This document shows positions 13,101 to 34,600 of a stretch of DNA of 64,000 nucleotides, one piece after another. Under the pieces are notes generated by a model, which had not been told where the DNA came from, made no database searches, and was given only the letters and a program-made list of their open reading frames with translations. Position 1 is the stretch's first letter, and each line of letters starts with the position of its first letter. The DNA is from Acanthopleura granulata. Taxonomy: Eukaryota; Mollusca; Polyplacophora; Chitonida; Chitonidae. Made by a program: the position numbers and the translations under genes. The stretch lies in contig JABBOT010000082.1 in the NCBI GenBank assembly GCA_016165875.1, positions 5,135,168-5,199,167 of the forward strand, in the 5' to 3' direction.

Positions 13101-13789
13101 GGATGTCAGCAGTATCAGACAGATATGAAAATGTACATAATCACCATCTCAGAAGGTAGTCACAGATTCGATTCGCAAAGCACGGTGTTGTGGTTGTGAA
13201 ATTTAAAGATCAATTAATTTAGGTCAACAGGTCAAACTAATAGTGTATGTTTCACACTGAAGCCAGGTAATGTTGTTTTTAGACAAAAAGGTAGACATCG
13301 ACAGCCTACATGGAATAGCTGTGGAACGTTTGACTTATTGAACTACTCAGAAGGGGGTCAACTGAGATCATACTTGAAACCGTGCCTTTGCAACAGCGCA
13401 CAAGTTTGTTTGATTGTTGCTTCTTTTTTTTAAGTTTTTTTTTTTTTATTTCCAGCAACGCTGTGTTTCTAACAGCCCACAGGTTTTTCTTTAATTTTTC
13501 TTTCTTATCTCCGTATGTCACTATCAACAGGACACTTACGCATAGAGTTTCCACCGCTGTTGTGGATGTCATCAATCGTACTATACAGTGCTTGCTTTGA
13601 CTTCTCGTAGTTCCCATTCCCAAAATCTGACCCGTAGTGGAACCACGCTTGGTTCATTCCAGACAGAAATATTTTTTCCCCATTCAGAGTAAGGTTCTTC
13701 CCTTTCACTCGTAAGAACCTTTGAGCACTGGCTGTCAAAATGAGGAAATGGCCACAAACGAAACAAACCGCCCAGCTTCCGACCGACAT
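4192..13789 (-). CDS. GH5 family beta-mannanase-like glycoside hydrolase, six exons, with C-terminal membrane segment
   Basis: Spliced exons on the minus strand are 13540-13789, 11594-11755, 10513-10662, 7080-7225, 5770-5949 and 4192-4635. Introns follow GT/AG and phases agree, giving 443 residues. Residues 1-22 are a hydrophobic signal peptide ending in ASA. SGMNQAWFHYGSDFGNGNY follows, a stretch typical of animal GH5 mannan endo-1,4-beta-mannosidases. NEPEG (acid/base Glu180, exon 3), QIHTY (His281/Tyr283, exon 5) and VIGEFS (nucleophile Glu312, exon 6) are the GH5 active-site motifs, so the enzyme looks catalytically intact. It should cut internal beta-1,4 mannan links in algal or plant food. 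A leucine-rich span at about 398-421 with a short basic tail suggests a type I membrane anchor, unlike the secreted digestive mannanases. Intron 3 (between exons 3 and 4) hosts a Penelope-like element and intron 4 (between exons 4 and 5) a SINE. Substrate is inferred from family. Confidence 0.85.
5978..6200 (-). mobile_element. tRNA-derived SINE in GH5 intron 4
   Basis: The copy reads on the minus strand. Its AT-rich tail (TTATTTACTTATTCGATTGG on the plus strand) and the GTTTTACACTGCACTCAAGAATAT end lie on the left, and its body (CAGCCAGCATTATGGTGGAA, CCGCCGGTTGCTGGCA) to the right. The tRNA-like head is worn. The tail lies about 30 bp from the GH5 exon 5 splice acceptor. Confidence 0.8.
7631..7646. 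repeat. Left target-site duplication of Penelope-like element
   Basis: GCACTCATAATGACGT here recurs as GCACTCATAATGATGT at 10306-10321, 15 of 16 bases matching, bracketing the Penelope-like element. Confidence 0.65.
7688..7910 (-). repeat. Left inverted terminal repeat of Penelope-like element
   Basis: Reverse complement of 10084-10306. It holds the first codons of the open frame beginning at 7825 and a hammerhead-like motif (7735-7776, minus strand). Confidence 0.85.
7735..7776 (-). ncRNA. Hammerhead-ribozyme-like motif, left copy
   Basis: Read on the minus strand: TCAC, then TTGATAA (core position usually CTGATGA), then stem II CGATGT/ACATCG around a short loop, then GAAACGTC, then ATGA. 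GAAA plus a very short ACGT stem III followed by C is the layout of the minimal hammerheads known from Penelope-like elements. In this copy the first stem I pair is a C/A mismatch. Activity is unknown. Confidence 0.55.
7825..9419 (+). pseudogene. Penelope-type reverse transcriptase, frameshifted
   Basis: Homology runs through three reading frames. The first frame (7825-8886) has the N-terminal Penelope region: LLSKGLNFGPT, then LTREERKAITELKEDKSIVI followed by APVDKGKA, with the frame lost near 8690. A second frame (to about 8930) has PPYACATIKIHKDP and SYDVV; a third (8919-9185) has LLFTNVPT and EQIHGLHMGSPLSPIVS. After a stop, 9198-9419 has RNVDDTFDALHQ, where the catalytic YVDD box reads NVDD, and FLDVQVKRTTDGLQTTVYRK. 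At least three frame changes or stops and the altered YVDD box mean no active enzyme is made from this copy. Confidence 0.88.
9795..10083 (+). pseudogene. GIY-YIG endonuclease remnant of the Penelope-like element
   Basis: Reading GVVYQIKCNCNTSYIGETGR and then PLGARIKEHK near 9808-9895 on the plus strand gives the GIY-YIG core: the GVVYQI strand, the SYIGETGR segment and the catalytic Arg region. This is the nuclease domain fused behind the reverse transcriptase in Penelope/Poseidon elements. The region between 9420 and 9795, which should link the domains, has several stops. It is non-functional as it stands. Confidence 0.75.
10084..10306 (+). repeat. Right inverted terminal repeat of Penelope-like element
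   Basis: Inverted partner of 7688-7910, ending ATGTTCTAGTG, immediately followed by the right target-site duplication. Confidence 0.85.
10218..10259 (+). ncRNA. Hammerhead-ribozyme-like motif, right copy
   Basis: TCAC (10218-10221), TTGATAA (10222-10228), stem II CGATGT with ACATC, AAAACGTC, then GTGA (10256-10259). Here stem I TCAC/GTGA is a perfect 4-bp helix flanking the core and the expected cleavage position after GTC. The base corresponding to G12 is A in this copy, so it may be slow or inactive. Confidence 0.55.
10306..10321. repeat. Right target-site duplication of Penelope-like element
   Basis: GCACTCATAATGATGT, partner of 7631-7646. Confidence 0.65.
12485..12725 (-). mobile_element. 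Diverged SINE in GH5 intron 1
   Basis: The minus-strand copy keeps TTTATGCCATACTCCAGAAT (tail side), AGTCAGCATTATAGTGG, GACTCACAGCGGCCACATTG and GGTCATTCTGCTGCATAAGC (head side), in the usual SINE order. No AT tail survives. Confidence 0.7.
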
Positions 13790-13892
13790 TTTGGACGACA
13801 ACAAAGTCTTCACATGATCAGTCACGTGAGAGCGGGGAATAAAAACACGCGAGAGCACCCGAGAGTTTCTATAACAACACGAAGGCGTCAAG
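13790..13892. promoter_or_regulatory. Compact bidirectional promoter between GH5 and MORN5 genes
   Basis: Only 103 bp separate the two divergent start codons, so promoter elements or 5' UTRs must be shared or overlap. The interval has a CACGTG E-box-type palindrome near 13823-13828 and GTTTCTATAACAAC at 13865-13878. The latter fits the RFX X-box consensus GTHNYYATRRNAAC exactly and is suited to a ciliary gene such as MORN5. Function is inferred. Confidence 0.55.
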
Positions 13893-17222
<3,330 letters not shown>

Positions 17223-17723
17223 ACACTGGAGTATATCACTGACTGTTAATATTATGAACATTTTACACATGTAAAATGTATACACATACATGTAGTTTCT
17301 ACAATTGTTAAGTGATGTATAAACCTGTGATAGATATTATTGATGTACATGTAAACTATTATCTACGAGTAAACACAGAACCAAATGGGCAGTTCAACCA
17401 TCCAGGGATTGTACATTTGTAATCATGTTCAAAGATGGGCACTCTTAGTATCTCCTTTTATACTTATATAACGGTTTTACCCTTTTTAGTGATGTGCATT
17501 GTATATAAACAGGTACTTACAATGTATCAAGGTTCTCATGATAAGTTCAACATTCTGTTAAAGATAATATACATGTATACATGTGATTTCATGCCTGTGT
17601 ACAAAGCAACAGGAGTTATTTATCGTTTCATTCCATTGATCTTTTTTTCATCATAATCCAAATTTACGCTACTGCTAGCCCACAGTAGTAAGACATACGT
17701 GTTATTTTAAAATTCTGATTGTG

Positions 17724-17729
17724 AATAAA
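17724..17729 (+). terminator. Candidate polyadenylation signal of MORN5
   Basis: AATAAA lies 502 bp past the MORN5 stop codon. It is a plausible, unproven polyadenylation signal. Confidence 0.35.
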
Positions 17730-19560
17730 TTGTACATTTGACGTCCTTCCAAATTGCTCGTTCTTCTAAATATCCCTCTTCTGATCATATTGTTTACTAA
17801 AGTATTGTTCATTTCCCTTGAGGACCTACTTGTAACCTCCACAAATGGTTTTGCAATCGGGCAGAGATGGTTGATGCACATTGCCATGTGTACATTATAC
17901 TATTGTTGCATTTTGCTGAGTGGAACATCTTGACCTAGACAATTGATGTATGATAAGGGAGCAACAAGCTGTACATCAACTTTCACGAGGAGCATCGTGG
18001 TTTGTCAGCTGGAGACAATTGATGGATTATGAACATGCAGTGCCAGCTGTCCATAACTGTCAGGAGCTGCCAAATCAGCAACATGCAATATAAATGTGAC
18101 AGCTTGTCGATTTCGATTCTGCTTTATACATCAGAGAGAATGTAAATGAAACTTAGTCAAGCAGATGGCGCATAAAATTGATTGCAAGGGGGAACAACTC
18201 AAGACATGCCAAAAAATAAATGTGACATAGCACAGTTAAAGGTGGTGCATTGCATTTGTCACAGACTTTGAGGTGTCATGGATTTCTGAACCTATCATGA
18301 CAGCGTTTTATCCAGTGGAGGGAGGAGAAAAGTACATTAGGTACAACAGTGTCGTCTCACTGTACCCGCTAACACGGCTGTAGCAGCCCGTTGCACTATT
18401 TATTATGTGTCAAGAAGCATATGAGCCCAACAGTTATAGTGATAATGTTTTATTGACAAGATAACAGGCAGCCATGAGACGTTACAATCGTGGAGGACTG
18501 TGCAGACATTACTTTCCACAGATTTAATATACACATAGATATAATAAACAAAATAAATATACATGCATACCTGTACAATGTACAATTTAAAACACCACAG
18601 TCCAAAAATGCATTGGTCATTTACCTACATGCACGTACAATGCACATTCCAGTAAATCCCGAACACAGCACTTGATTTCAGGTACATATATCTAGCATTG
18701 CAAATGTGATATGTTGATATACATGTAATTAAAGCGCACAATCAATGAGTTCATGAAGCAGCAAGGGTTTGGATTGGATACTGGTAAATATCTACTATAA
18801 TGGAATGACTTTTAAATAATGAATTATCAACATGATTCAGCAACCAGGCCTGCAATATGGCACGTACTTCAATGAGAAGATCTTGGATCACTTCATGACC
18901 AAGTTTTACTCCATTTAAATGATTTTTCATAAATTATCGAACTGATTCATTAAAAAAGGCTACATGTAGCACAGAACAACAATATGCATATTCATGATCT
19001 GGGACATGGCTATCTGACATGTTGACATGCTGATGCTGATGGCCAGACTACACCAATGTGGTCATCAGGGTGAAACCTAATTCCCACTGCAACTTTGAGT
19101 CAGAAGGTCTTCCTGGTTTCCTCCAACCACAATTTGTTGCAAAACTGTTAAGAACTGTACATATTACATACAACTTGTATATCGCCGTGTGTTAATAACA
19201 AATAAATATATCCCTGATCCAACACCAACAGAAAGGGCTCTGACAGACTTATGGGCAGTCTGTCACTGAATGACAGGTGATGACAGATCAGGAGGAGTTG
19301 AAGAAATCAGCATTCTTAATCGTATAGCCTCAATTAGATGCACAGGTTTAGCCAGTAAGGTGTCTCAGTGTCCTTCAGACACTCTCTTCTGGAAATTCTT
19401 ATTGATCCCAGTGACCTTAATGCCACAGATAATCCAGCTGTGTACCTGCTTGTTTATTCTAGCATACAGAGCCTGCATTTTGACAGTTTCACTTTGGTGT
19501 TCCATAAAAAATCGGAACATCAGAGACAACTCAGCTGTATATAAAGCAGCTTATTTCTAG
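17730..19560. other. Gene-free stretch between MORN5 and RABGGTB
   Basis: No coding exon recognised. There is a diverged relic of the RABGGTB array word CTTGTTTATTCTAGCATACA at about 19450-19469. The 96-codon frame at 19270-19560 overlaps this relic and is not a convincing gene. Confidence 0.4.
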
Positions 19561-20143
19561 CAACACTAAGCGTATGGTTTACTGGTTTCACTGTGGCCTT
19601 CCCTAGATAGTCCTGATATCACAGAAGAGCTAGCTGTATGCCTGCCCCTCAGATTGTTCCCTCAGGCATACAGAACACTGCGTTGAAGGGTTTCACTATG
19701 ACATCCCCTAGATAGTCCTGATATCACAGAAGATCTAGCTGTGTGCCTGCCTTTCTGATTGTTTATTCTAGCATACAGAACACTGGGTTTACGGGTTTCA
19801 CTGTGGCCTCTCCTAGATAGTCCTGATATCAGAGAAGATCTAGCTGTATGCCTGCCCTTCTGATTGTTTCCTCTGGCATACAGAACACTGGGTTTACGGG
19901 TTTCACTGTGGCATCCCCTAGATAGTCCTGATATCACAGAAGATCTAGTTGTATGCCTGCCCTTCTGATTGTTTCCTCTGGCATACAGAACACTGGGTTT
20001 ACGGGTTTCACTGTGGCATCCCCTAGATAGTCCTGATATCACAGAAGATCTAGCTGTATGACTGCCCTTCTGATTGTTTCCTCTGGCATACAGAACACTG
20101 GGTTTACGGGTTTCACTGTGTCATCCCCTAGATAGTCCTGATA

Positions 20144-27444
<7,301 letters not shown>

Positions 27445-28795
27445 ATTTGAATCACAGATGTATTAGTTGCGAGATATTTAAGAAAGTTCGGCTGTCAATT
27501 TTCTCCACCAACGCATGACAGAGTACGCGCCACTACAACCTGGATGCACTTAAATTTGTTAATCGGCGTATGAAACGAAAAGTCACACTACTTCATTCGC
27601 GTGGCCGGTTTCATTTATGACGCATTTGTTCAGGAATAGAGTGCTGTTTATGTTGAATTCTACACACAGTGAGCGTAAGTTAATCTCCATTTTGATCATT
27701 CTTTTATCTTTGAGACGGGCCCTAGTTCCATCAAAAATTTAGTAGAAAAAAAAAATTAAAATTGGTCAATTAAATATGTGCGCTTTACCATTGGCCTATT
27801 TATATACCGGGTAAACATGCAGAAAAAAAGGATGGCGTCTGAGGTGTTAACTTAGGTTTGTTGAGTCATTATAATGAGTTAATGGACGTAATTAGTAGCA
27901 CGCCATTGCTATTCCTACTCCAAGGTCTCTCAGCGCACCACCATGGCCGTTTCTTGTTTTGGGAAGTTAAAAAACAAAAAATAATAAAATATAAGTTTGT
28001 CCCTATCTACATGTATACTACGTTTCCTGTTCAATTACCAATGGCACAGCATACCTATTGGCTAACCTGATATATGGTCCATATTTTATAAGAACGACAT
28101 AATAATATTTGATAGTTTCGACCTTTTGTTTGAGCATTCTCTACACAAGTATTGTAATCAGTTTTATATGAGTACACTGGTACTGTTTGCTATTTTTTCC
28201 ACTTCTTTCTTTCTCCTCTGTAGTTGGTAGAATGGTGTAAAAATTATTCATCGAAGAAGACTAAGGCCATTGAGTCCCCAAAGGATTTAGGACTACTTGT
28301 ACTTTGCATTTATATCATGAAATGAGCAAAAATCCTTCTCAGTAAACTACATGTACATGCATACCGGTCAGTATACCACTATTGTGCAGGCATATTGATT
28401 TCCTGAAATCAACTTTCAGGAAGTATAAACGGCTGGGTCCAATACACTCTGACCTAATTATTGTGATTAATTAGGATTAAAAGAAAAGACAACAAAAATG
28501 TATAATCAAAGTTATTTCACACGAGGGGTCCATACAGACCTAAACCAGCGTGGGCATACATTTATGAACTACTTGGTAACTCTATTAATCTTCGCTCTTC
28601 AGTATTAGAGGCGAGATATTCTTTGTGTGCGAAGTAGGGTTACCTTAATTATTACAATCGAAAATTGTGACCTTCTTGTTGAGACTTTTGGGAATACCTT
28701 CAGACGTATGAATTTACAACTTTATCGTTGAAAATGGATTTAAAATACATCAGAATTGTTTTGTAGTCAGAAGGAAAATAGCTGATTTAATACTA
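27445..28795. other. Region upstream of RABGGTB
   Basis: Presumed promoter and 5' UTR of RABGGTB at the left edge. No gene recognised further right. Confidence 0.35.
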
Positions 28796-28798
28796 CTT

Positions 28799-28945
28799 CG
28801 GGGGACTCCGTGGCTCAGTTGGCTAGCGCAGCGTAATGACCTAGAAGCCTTTCACCAATGTGATCACTGTGAGTTCTAGTCCAGCTCATGCTGGCTTCCG
28901 GCCATACCTTGGAAGATCTGAAAGAAACCTGCGGATAGTCGTGGA
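28799..28945 (+). mobile_element. SINE head, 3'-truncated
   Basis: The plus-strand copy starts GGGGGACTCCGTGGCTCAGTTGG and keeps the B-box-like GAGTTCTAGTCCAG, CTCATGCTGGCTTC and GCGGATAGTCGTGG. The conserved 3' half with CAGCATTATGG and CGTAAAAC is missing. Confidence 0.75.
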
Positions 28946-29336
28946 TTGTTGGTTCGATTGTCCCTACGTGGGCGATTTCGCTTAGTTTGAACTGCGATAT
29001 CTCGGTTTTGTAATACATTACAATAATAAAAAGTGACGATTTATGAGCAATGAATGGGATTATTTATCGATAAATATATACATTTGGTCTAGTGTTGTCC
29101 TTTCTTTTAAGAAATAATTAAATTTTAACTGTTTGAAGCAACATTATTTTCTAGTACATTTTCCTGCTTTATCAAACAAACTAGATGTGGTTCAAGAATT
29201 CTGTCTGCGGTTTTCCAGTGCTGACGACGGGGGGAGGGGTTAGTTTGTATTGGCGTTTTCCGATGCTTGAGGTTGTTAGCATTCCGTAAGTTATATTAAT
29301 CAGTTACCAAAAATATATATATATATGGTCGTGTGT

Positions 29337-29726
29337 CTAGAATGTATGACATCGAGTTAGGAAGTTAGCCACAGCCTGGAATGTCTTATTATGATATTTC
29401 GTAGGGCTCAGATCAGTAACATCGTTAAAGCGGCGGATGCCGAGCAGTTCTGCGTACATAATATGACGGGGATATGTATGGCGCAGACATCGAAACATAA
29501 GGAGGGGAATACTACCCTCCACGAAACATTCCTCGCAGAGGCCTGTATCATGGAGACCAAATTTGTTCAAGTATAGATTGGTGGGTAGGTGACCAGATAT
29601 GGGTCGAAATACTGGCATTTCGCCTTGACGACACCTAAGCGACATGTCATAGCGTAAGGTAACTAGTGAGTTGTGTTCATGGGAAAATCTCGCTTTGTCG
29701 GAATTATCCCATTTGTTCTGCCACAT
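29337..29726 (-). pseudogene. LINE C-terminal domain with zinc-finger remnant
   Basis: The frame has RQGEMPVFRPISGHLPTNLY and GLCEECFVEGSIPLLMFRC followed by LRH. This matches the Cys-x2-Cys...His/Cys tail located behind RNase H in I-type LINEs, with some ligands lost. It ends at the left limit of the element. Confidence 0.65.
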
Positions 29727-29928
29727 GTCTATGAACTTTTGATTTACTGAGTTTATTGCTTCTTTTAGCGAGGAACACGGAGCGTTATGTCAGGCAACAC
29801 AAGAACTTGTTTAGCCAATTGATCAGCCTGTTTATTACCAGGAATACCGATCTGAGCCTGCACCCAATCAAAGGATACAGATACAGGTGGTGCAGTGTGG
29901 TACAAAGGTAGAGTATTTCATGTATGAG

Positions 29929-30423
29929 TTAAGAGGACTCGTTCCACGAAAAATTCAGCAGAGCCTGTAGAGAAGAGAGAGGGTCAGAAAAAATAACAGC
30001 CCGTATAGGCCTAAGTTCCATCAGAAACTGGAGGGCACAGATAATTGCAGTGAGTTCGGCAGCGAGCACAGCTAGAGAGTTAGGCAGCCTAAAGGACTTG
30101 GTATATTTAATTTCTGGCACGCAAAATGACGCTTCCACCACATTGGTGTCAGGACACTTAGACGCGTCGGTATAAACTTGCACGTCATCTGACCAGTTAG
30201 AATGGATATGGTCTTTAGCAAATAACAAGGAAATAGTTGAGTTATCCGACTTGCTTGTCTTAGAATAAAGATCAGTAAAGATATGTGGGGAAATCAAGTT
30301 CCATGGTGGAAAATCTGGTACATAGGCGGGATGTATGTTTAAATCCGTAGATTGAATAAGAGCTGATGTTTGGCTGGATCTCTGCTTGAATGGCAACGCT
30401 GTGTTAGGCGGACTGTCACACAA
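29929..30423 (-). pseudogene. LINE RNase H domain
   Basis: VYTDASKCPD supplies the first catalytic Asp, AAELTAIICALQFL the Glu, and AVIFSDPLSSLQAL the next Asp region (commonly TDSLSSLQAL). This order and spacing define RNase H type 1. The frame is separate from the RT frame upstream, so the polyprotein is interrupted. Confidence 0.78.
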
Positions 30424-30724
30424 GCCGTCATAGTATTAAGGTGCGAGGATAGCAGAGGCAGAGTTGTTCCTAACCGCCTTAAGTTCAAAAGAGAAGCCCA
30501 TAGTGTGCAGTCGTCTGCGGATGTACAGGGTCCATTCTTGGAAGAAAACGTGCATGCCATTGAGTGGCGTCGTTCGCTTTGCCCCTGTGCAGATTCTCAG
30601 CGCCGCACACTGAATGGCGTCAAGCTAAAACTTAAGACTGATACAGGCCGAGTGGTAGGCCTCTCAGCAGTAATCTAGCCTTGAACGGATAAGGGAACGG
30701 TACAGTAACAACAGGCACTGTATG

Positions 30725-31823
30725 TCAGCATCCCCATTCTCTCCCAGAGACACACCTCATCAGAATGATGGCCTTCTTGCACTTAGTCAATGTGTAATCA
30801 ATATGCTTAGACCAAGTAAGCCGTGCGTCAAGTACTACCCCGAGATATCTGAAAGAGGAGGAAAGTGTGACTGGAAAATTATTTAAGGTAAACTCAACAT
30901 CCTTCATAGTCCTCCTGGTAAATATAACTGCTTCCGTTTTTTTCAGACGAGAGCTTAAACTCCCATTTTAGGCTCCACTCGACAATATCATCCAAACCCT
31001 GCTGGATATATTTGGTACACAACTTGGGGTTTCTCGAAATGCACCACATGGCTTTGTCGTCTGCAAATAGTGTACATTTAAGTTTAGATGACAGGACACT
31101 GGGTAGGTCATAGATAGTGATATTAAATAGAGCTGGGGACAAGACACTGCCCTCGGGCACTCCGTTCTCAACGGGCACTGGTCTGCAGTAATCCCGGCCA
31201 ACTCTGACCGTGATGGATCTGTCAGTGAGAAAATCCTTAACCCATCCTAACATTCTTTCCGCAATACCCTTGCCTTCCATTTTAATTAATACTCCCATAC
31301 GCCACACCATGTCATACGCCTTCTCTGTGTCTAAAAATACTGCGAATAGATATTCTTTATTACACAAGGAGTTTCGAATATTGTTCTCCGGGGTGATGAC
31401 GTGATCAGCAGTGCATCGCCTGTTTCTTGGACTGCTCTGGACAGAACTAAAAGTGTTATGTTTATTCAAATACCACATCAGTCGGCTACTTATCATCTTC
31501 TCCACCACTTTGCACAGAGCAGTAATGAGGACAATAGGTCTATATGACGAGGGAACAGCAGGGTCTTTACCAGGCTTGGGTATAAGGACTACAATAGCCG
31601 GTTTCCACTGAAAAGGAAGTTTCATATTAGCCCATGTGGCATTGTATAAGAGAAGCAGAAGTAAGATACATTGCTCCGGTGGATTATGTAACATTGAATA
31701 CGTCATGGCGTCCTCTCTTAGGGAAGATTCCGAAGATGTTGAAATGGCCTGCTTTAATTTTAGGAGAGAGAAATCATCATTAATTGGCGTATCCTCGGGC
31801 ATAATATTGGTAAAGGGGTGCAA
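30725..31823 (-). pseudogene. LINE reverse transcriptase domain
   Basis: Motifs in order: LPFQWKPAIVVLIPKPGKDP, SYRPIVLITALCKVVEKM, FLDTEKAYDMVWR (catalytic Asp), GVPEGSVLSPALFN and CTLFADDKAMW (FADD catalytic box). A frameshift near 30900 moves the thumb (FRYLGVVLDARLTW) to the neighbouring frame 30725-30907. The catalytic box is intact but the frame is not. Confidence 0.88.
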
Positions 31824-32137
31824 TTCTTCAATGTCTTCTTTGTGGGGAATGAAGTCTAGTGGGTAGTTGAAGGAGCTGAAGACAAAGGAAAAACTATCAG
31901 TTAATACATTGCTTTTATCAGCATTAGTGACATAACTATGTGAACAATAGTTGGAGAAGAGACCAATCTATTTTTCCCACTTATGGATTTAATCTGGGCC
32001 CATACCGATTTCAGAGGCGTGTGCTCTTTCAAATTAGAACAAAATTGACACCAGTGTTCTCTTCGGCTGCGCTTGATTGTACGCTGCGCTTAGGCCTTTG
32101 CACCCTTGTATAGGATGATGTTTTCGTAAAGCCTCGT

Positions 32138-33312
32138 TCAAAGCGCACGGTTTTTAAGGCGCTTTCGTTCCTTGATTGCTCTAGAGCAATCTTCGTTCCA
32201 CCAAGGGACGGGCATTTTTGGGAAAGTTCCTCCTACTGTCTTGGGGGTAGCCTTAGCGGCTGCTGTATTAATTCCACTGTCAATATTGTCATAAAATATA
32301 TTTACATCTTTATGAATGGATACATCGGAGAAGGGTTTTATACATTTTTTCTGGTAAACAGACTGGTTTGCACGTTTGGGGCTCCACCTAGACGGTTGAC
32401 CAACTTCATTAACGTGGGGAGTAAACTGACATGAGACTAAAATAGGGAGGTGGTCGCTGCCACAGGGAGAAGTCACATTGACTGACCAGTCGAACAATAA
32501 TCTTATGTCTGATGAGCATAGTGTAAGATCAAGGTGGGATACAATGCCTGAGTGGGGGGTCTATCCGAGTGCCCGTCCCATCGTTAAGTACACAAATGTT
32601 GTCGTGGTCGATAAAATGGGCGATGATTTTCCCATTACAGTTAGTTTTAGAAGATCCCTAAATCGGGCTGTGGGCATTAAAATCACCGCATAGAATAAAC
32701 AGTGAGCTAACTACAGACATAATTATGTTGTGATCGTTCCGTTCGACATGTTTGGAAGGGTTGTAGATGTTTACGATACTGAAAGCAGGGCCAGAAGATC
32801 TAGATATATTAAAACACTGGGCGTCGATACTCTTAAGTTCATGAATTTTGACCTCAGAGTGTGAGAATCTACTTTTGAGTAATGTGGCAACGCATCCCTT
32901 TCCCCTTATAGGGACTAATTCTACTAATAGAGTAGCCGGGATAGGTAAAACTGACGTGTGGTTTTAAGAATGTTTCTTGTAAACATATGACATGTGGTGT
33001 AGGATTTAAATTAGAAATGTAGAATTTAAGTTCTTGCCCGTGTGTACCAATGCCTCGTACTTTATAGTGAAGTAGGTGAAAAGCCATTGTTAAGAAAGAA
33101 AGCAAGACATAAACTAGATTAATGTTGGTAAAAATATACATTATGTAGACGGCTAAACTGTTCAGCCTATGGGCTAGACGGGGAAAGTTGACTAGTTCAG
33201 GCCTCAAACGTGCATGGGTGATGAGCATTTCTGAAACGAAGGCCTTGTTGTCACTCAGGTCAAAGACTTTTAGCATAATTTCAGCAAATAAGGCAATGAT
33301 ACTAGTGGCCAT
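32138..33312 (-). pseudogene. LINE APE-type endonuclease, broken
   Basis: The N-terminal part (32869-33312) has NPTPHVICLQETFLK, where QET is the APE active-site Glu motif. The C-terminal part (32138-32497) has SPCGSDHLPILVSC with the SDH catalytic motif and VPWWNEDCSRAIKERKRLK. The middle falls in other frames with stops. Confidence 0.78.
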
Positions 33313-33321
33313 ATTAACAGA

Positions 33322-34600
33322 CAGATCTTCTTATAGGTTACGCATGCGCAATTGGATGAATTGGGTGCAAGATTTGCCTCTATACTGAAGAGAGCTGGGA
33401 CACTGATTGCATAAAACTGCCACACAGGCAGTCTGGTTTGTTGCTACACTCTAAATTTTTACAGTGCCATTTTACATCTACCTGTAGCTAAAATACATCC
33501 AAATTTTGTCCGCTTTGGACAAAACTGAAACACTTTTTGCCAGGGTTACTACGTCCCCCCCCCCCCCCGCCAGAGGTTCGAGGTTACTGATGTGACAAAA
33601 TGCTATTACACCACATCTTGCATCAGAAGCTATAAAATGGGTGGTCATGTTAAGTTGATATTTTAATGTTATGCAGAGAAAATGCAAGCTTCATGTGATG
33701 GTATGGCCTGGCACTGCGCGAAAGTTTGGGTATTTTGGGGGTAGAAGTTGGCAAATTTATTGCATAAGTATTAATGAAAATCACCCCTGTAGAGATTTTT
33801 ATCCCTGGACATGCCACTGTGTATTTCTTTAACGAGCCACACTTTACAACGCACCATGCATTTCCCTGTGGCCGAAAGGGCATGGTGTTATATGATACAG
33901 TTATCAGCTACAGAAAATGGCCTGATACTATTATACCGGCGTGCAGGGAACAGAAGAGGAGTTTAGCTTAACGACTGTTGTATGCAATATGTAAATGCGC
34001 TTCAGTAAGGCTTAACGCTTAACGTCAAGGTTTATACATTTCAGCGATATTTTAACAATTCTTTTTAATTCTTTCCAAAAAAAAAGATTCTAAAGTAGGT
34101 ACTGTGTTTACAACTTTTCTACGATATTAATACTTTGCATGTAACAGAATGAAGTTAACAACTTCCGCTTCAGTAGATGTTTCTAATACACCAAGTATAA
34201 TTTCATTAAAATTCAGATCATTATAATTTGACAAGTTACAAATTAAATGTTTAGAATGCACCCCAAAGGAGGAGGTTTGATAAGGCGCTGAAAGTGCGTA
34301 TAGCTAGCATTGTCCGTTGCAGGCAGAAATCAGTTAGTTTGTCTGTGACGACTGTCAATCATCTGCTAACCGCAAACCACAAACTGCGCATCGGCATTCG
34401 ATTTTTCCGAACCGAAGACCACATATAGACTTATTTGGTTTCCAACATTTAATATTTTTCACTGACTATTAACTTTTGTTTGAACACCTTACAATTTGAT
34501 ACAGGGTTTGTCGTCCCCCGTTTTGATGATCTAATGAAACTTTATTTTCAAACCTTTATGTTTCTATAAGATATATATTTTGTAAGCAGAATTGCATGAT
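33322..34600. other. Gene-free stretch right of the LINE
   Basis: No gene recognised. A homopolymer C tract lies near 33557-33569. Short frames here show no family resemblance. Confidence 0.4.

Larger units (their letters stand above)
29335..33320 (-). mobile_element. I-type LINE (endonuclease, RT, RNase H), decayed
   Basis: Minus-strand non-LTR retrotransposon. Domains in order from the right: APE-like endonuclease, reverse transcriptase, RNase H, terminal CCHC-type finger. This order with RNase H is that of the I group of LINEs. The coding frame is broken in several places. No ORF1 (gag-like) is seen to the right, so the copy looks 5'-truncated. The 3' end is next to an AT dinucleotide tract at about 29311-29324. 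Confidence 0.88.

Noticed and set aside
19662..20042. 126-codon minus-strand open frame with 35-residue repeats
   Set aside because: It is a translation of the 105-bp minisatellite derived from RABGGTB, in a frame different from the gene's own coding frame.
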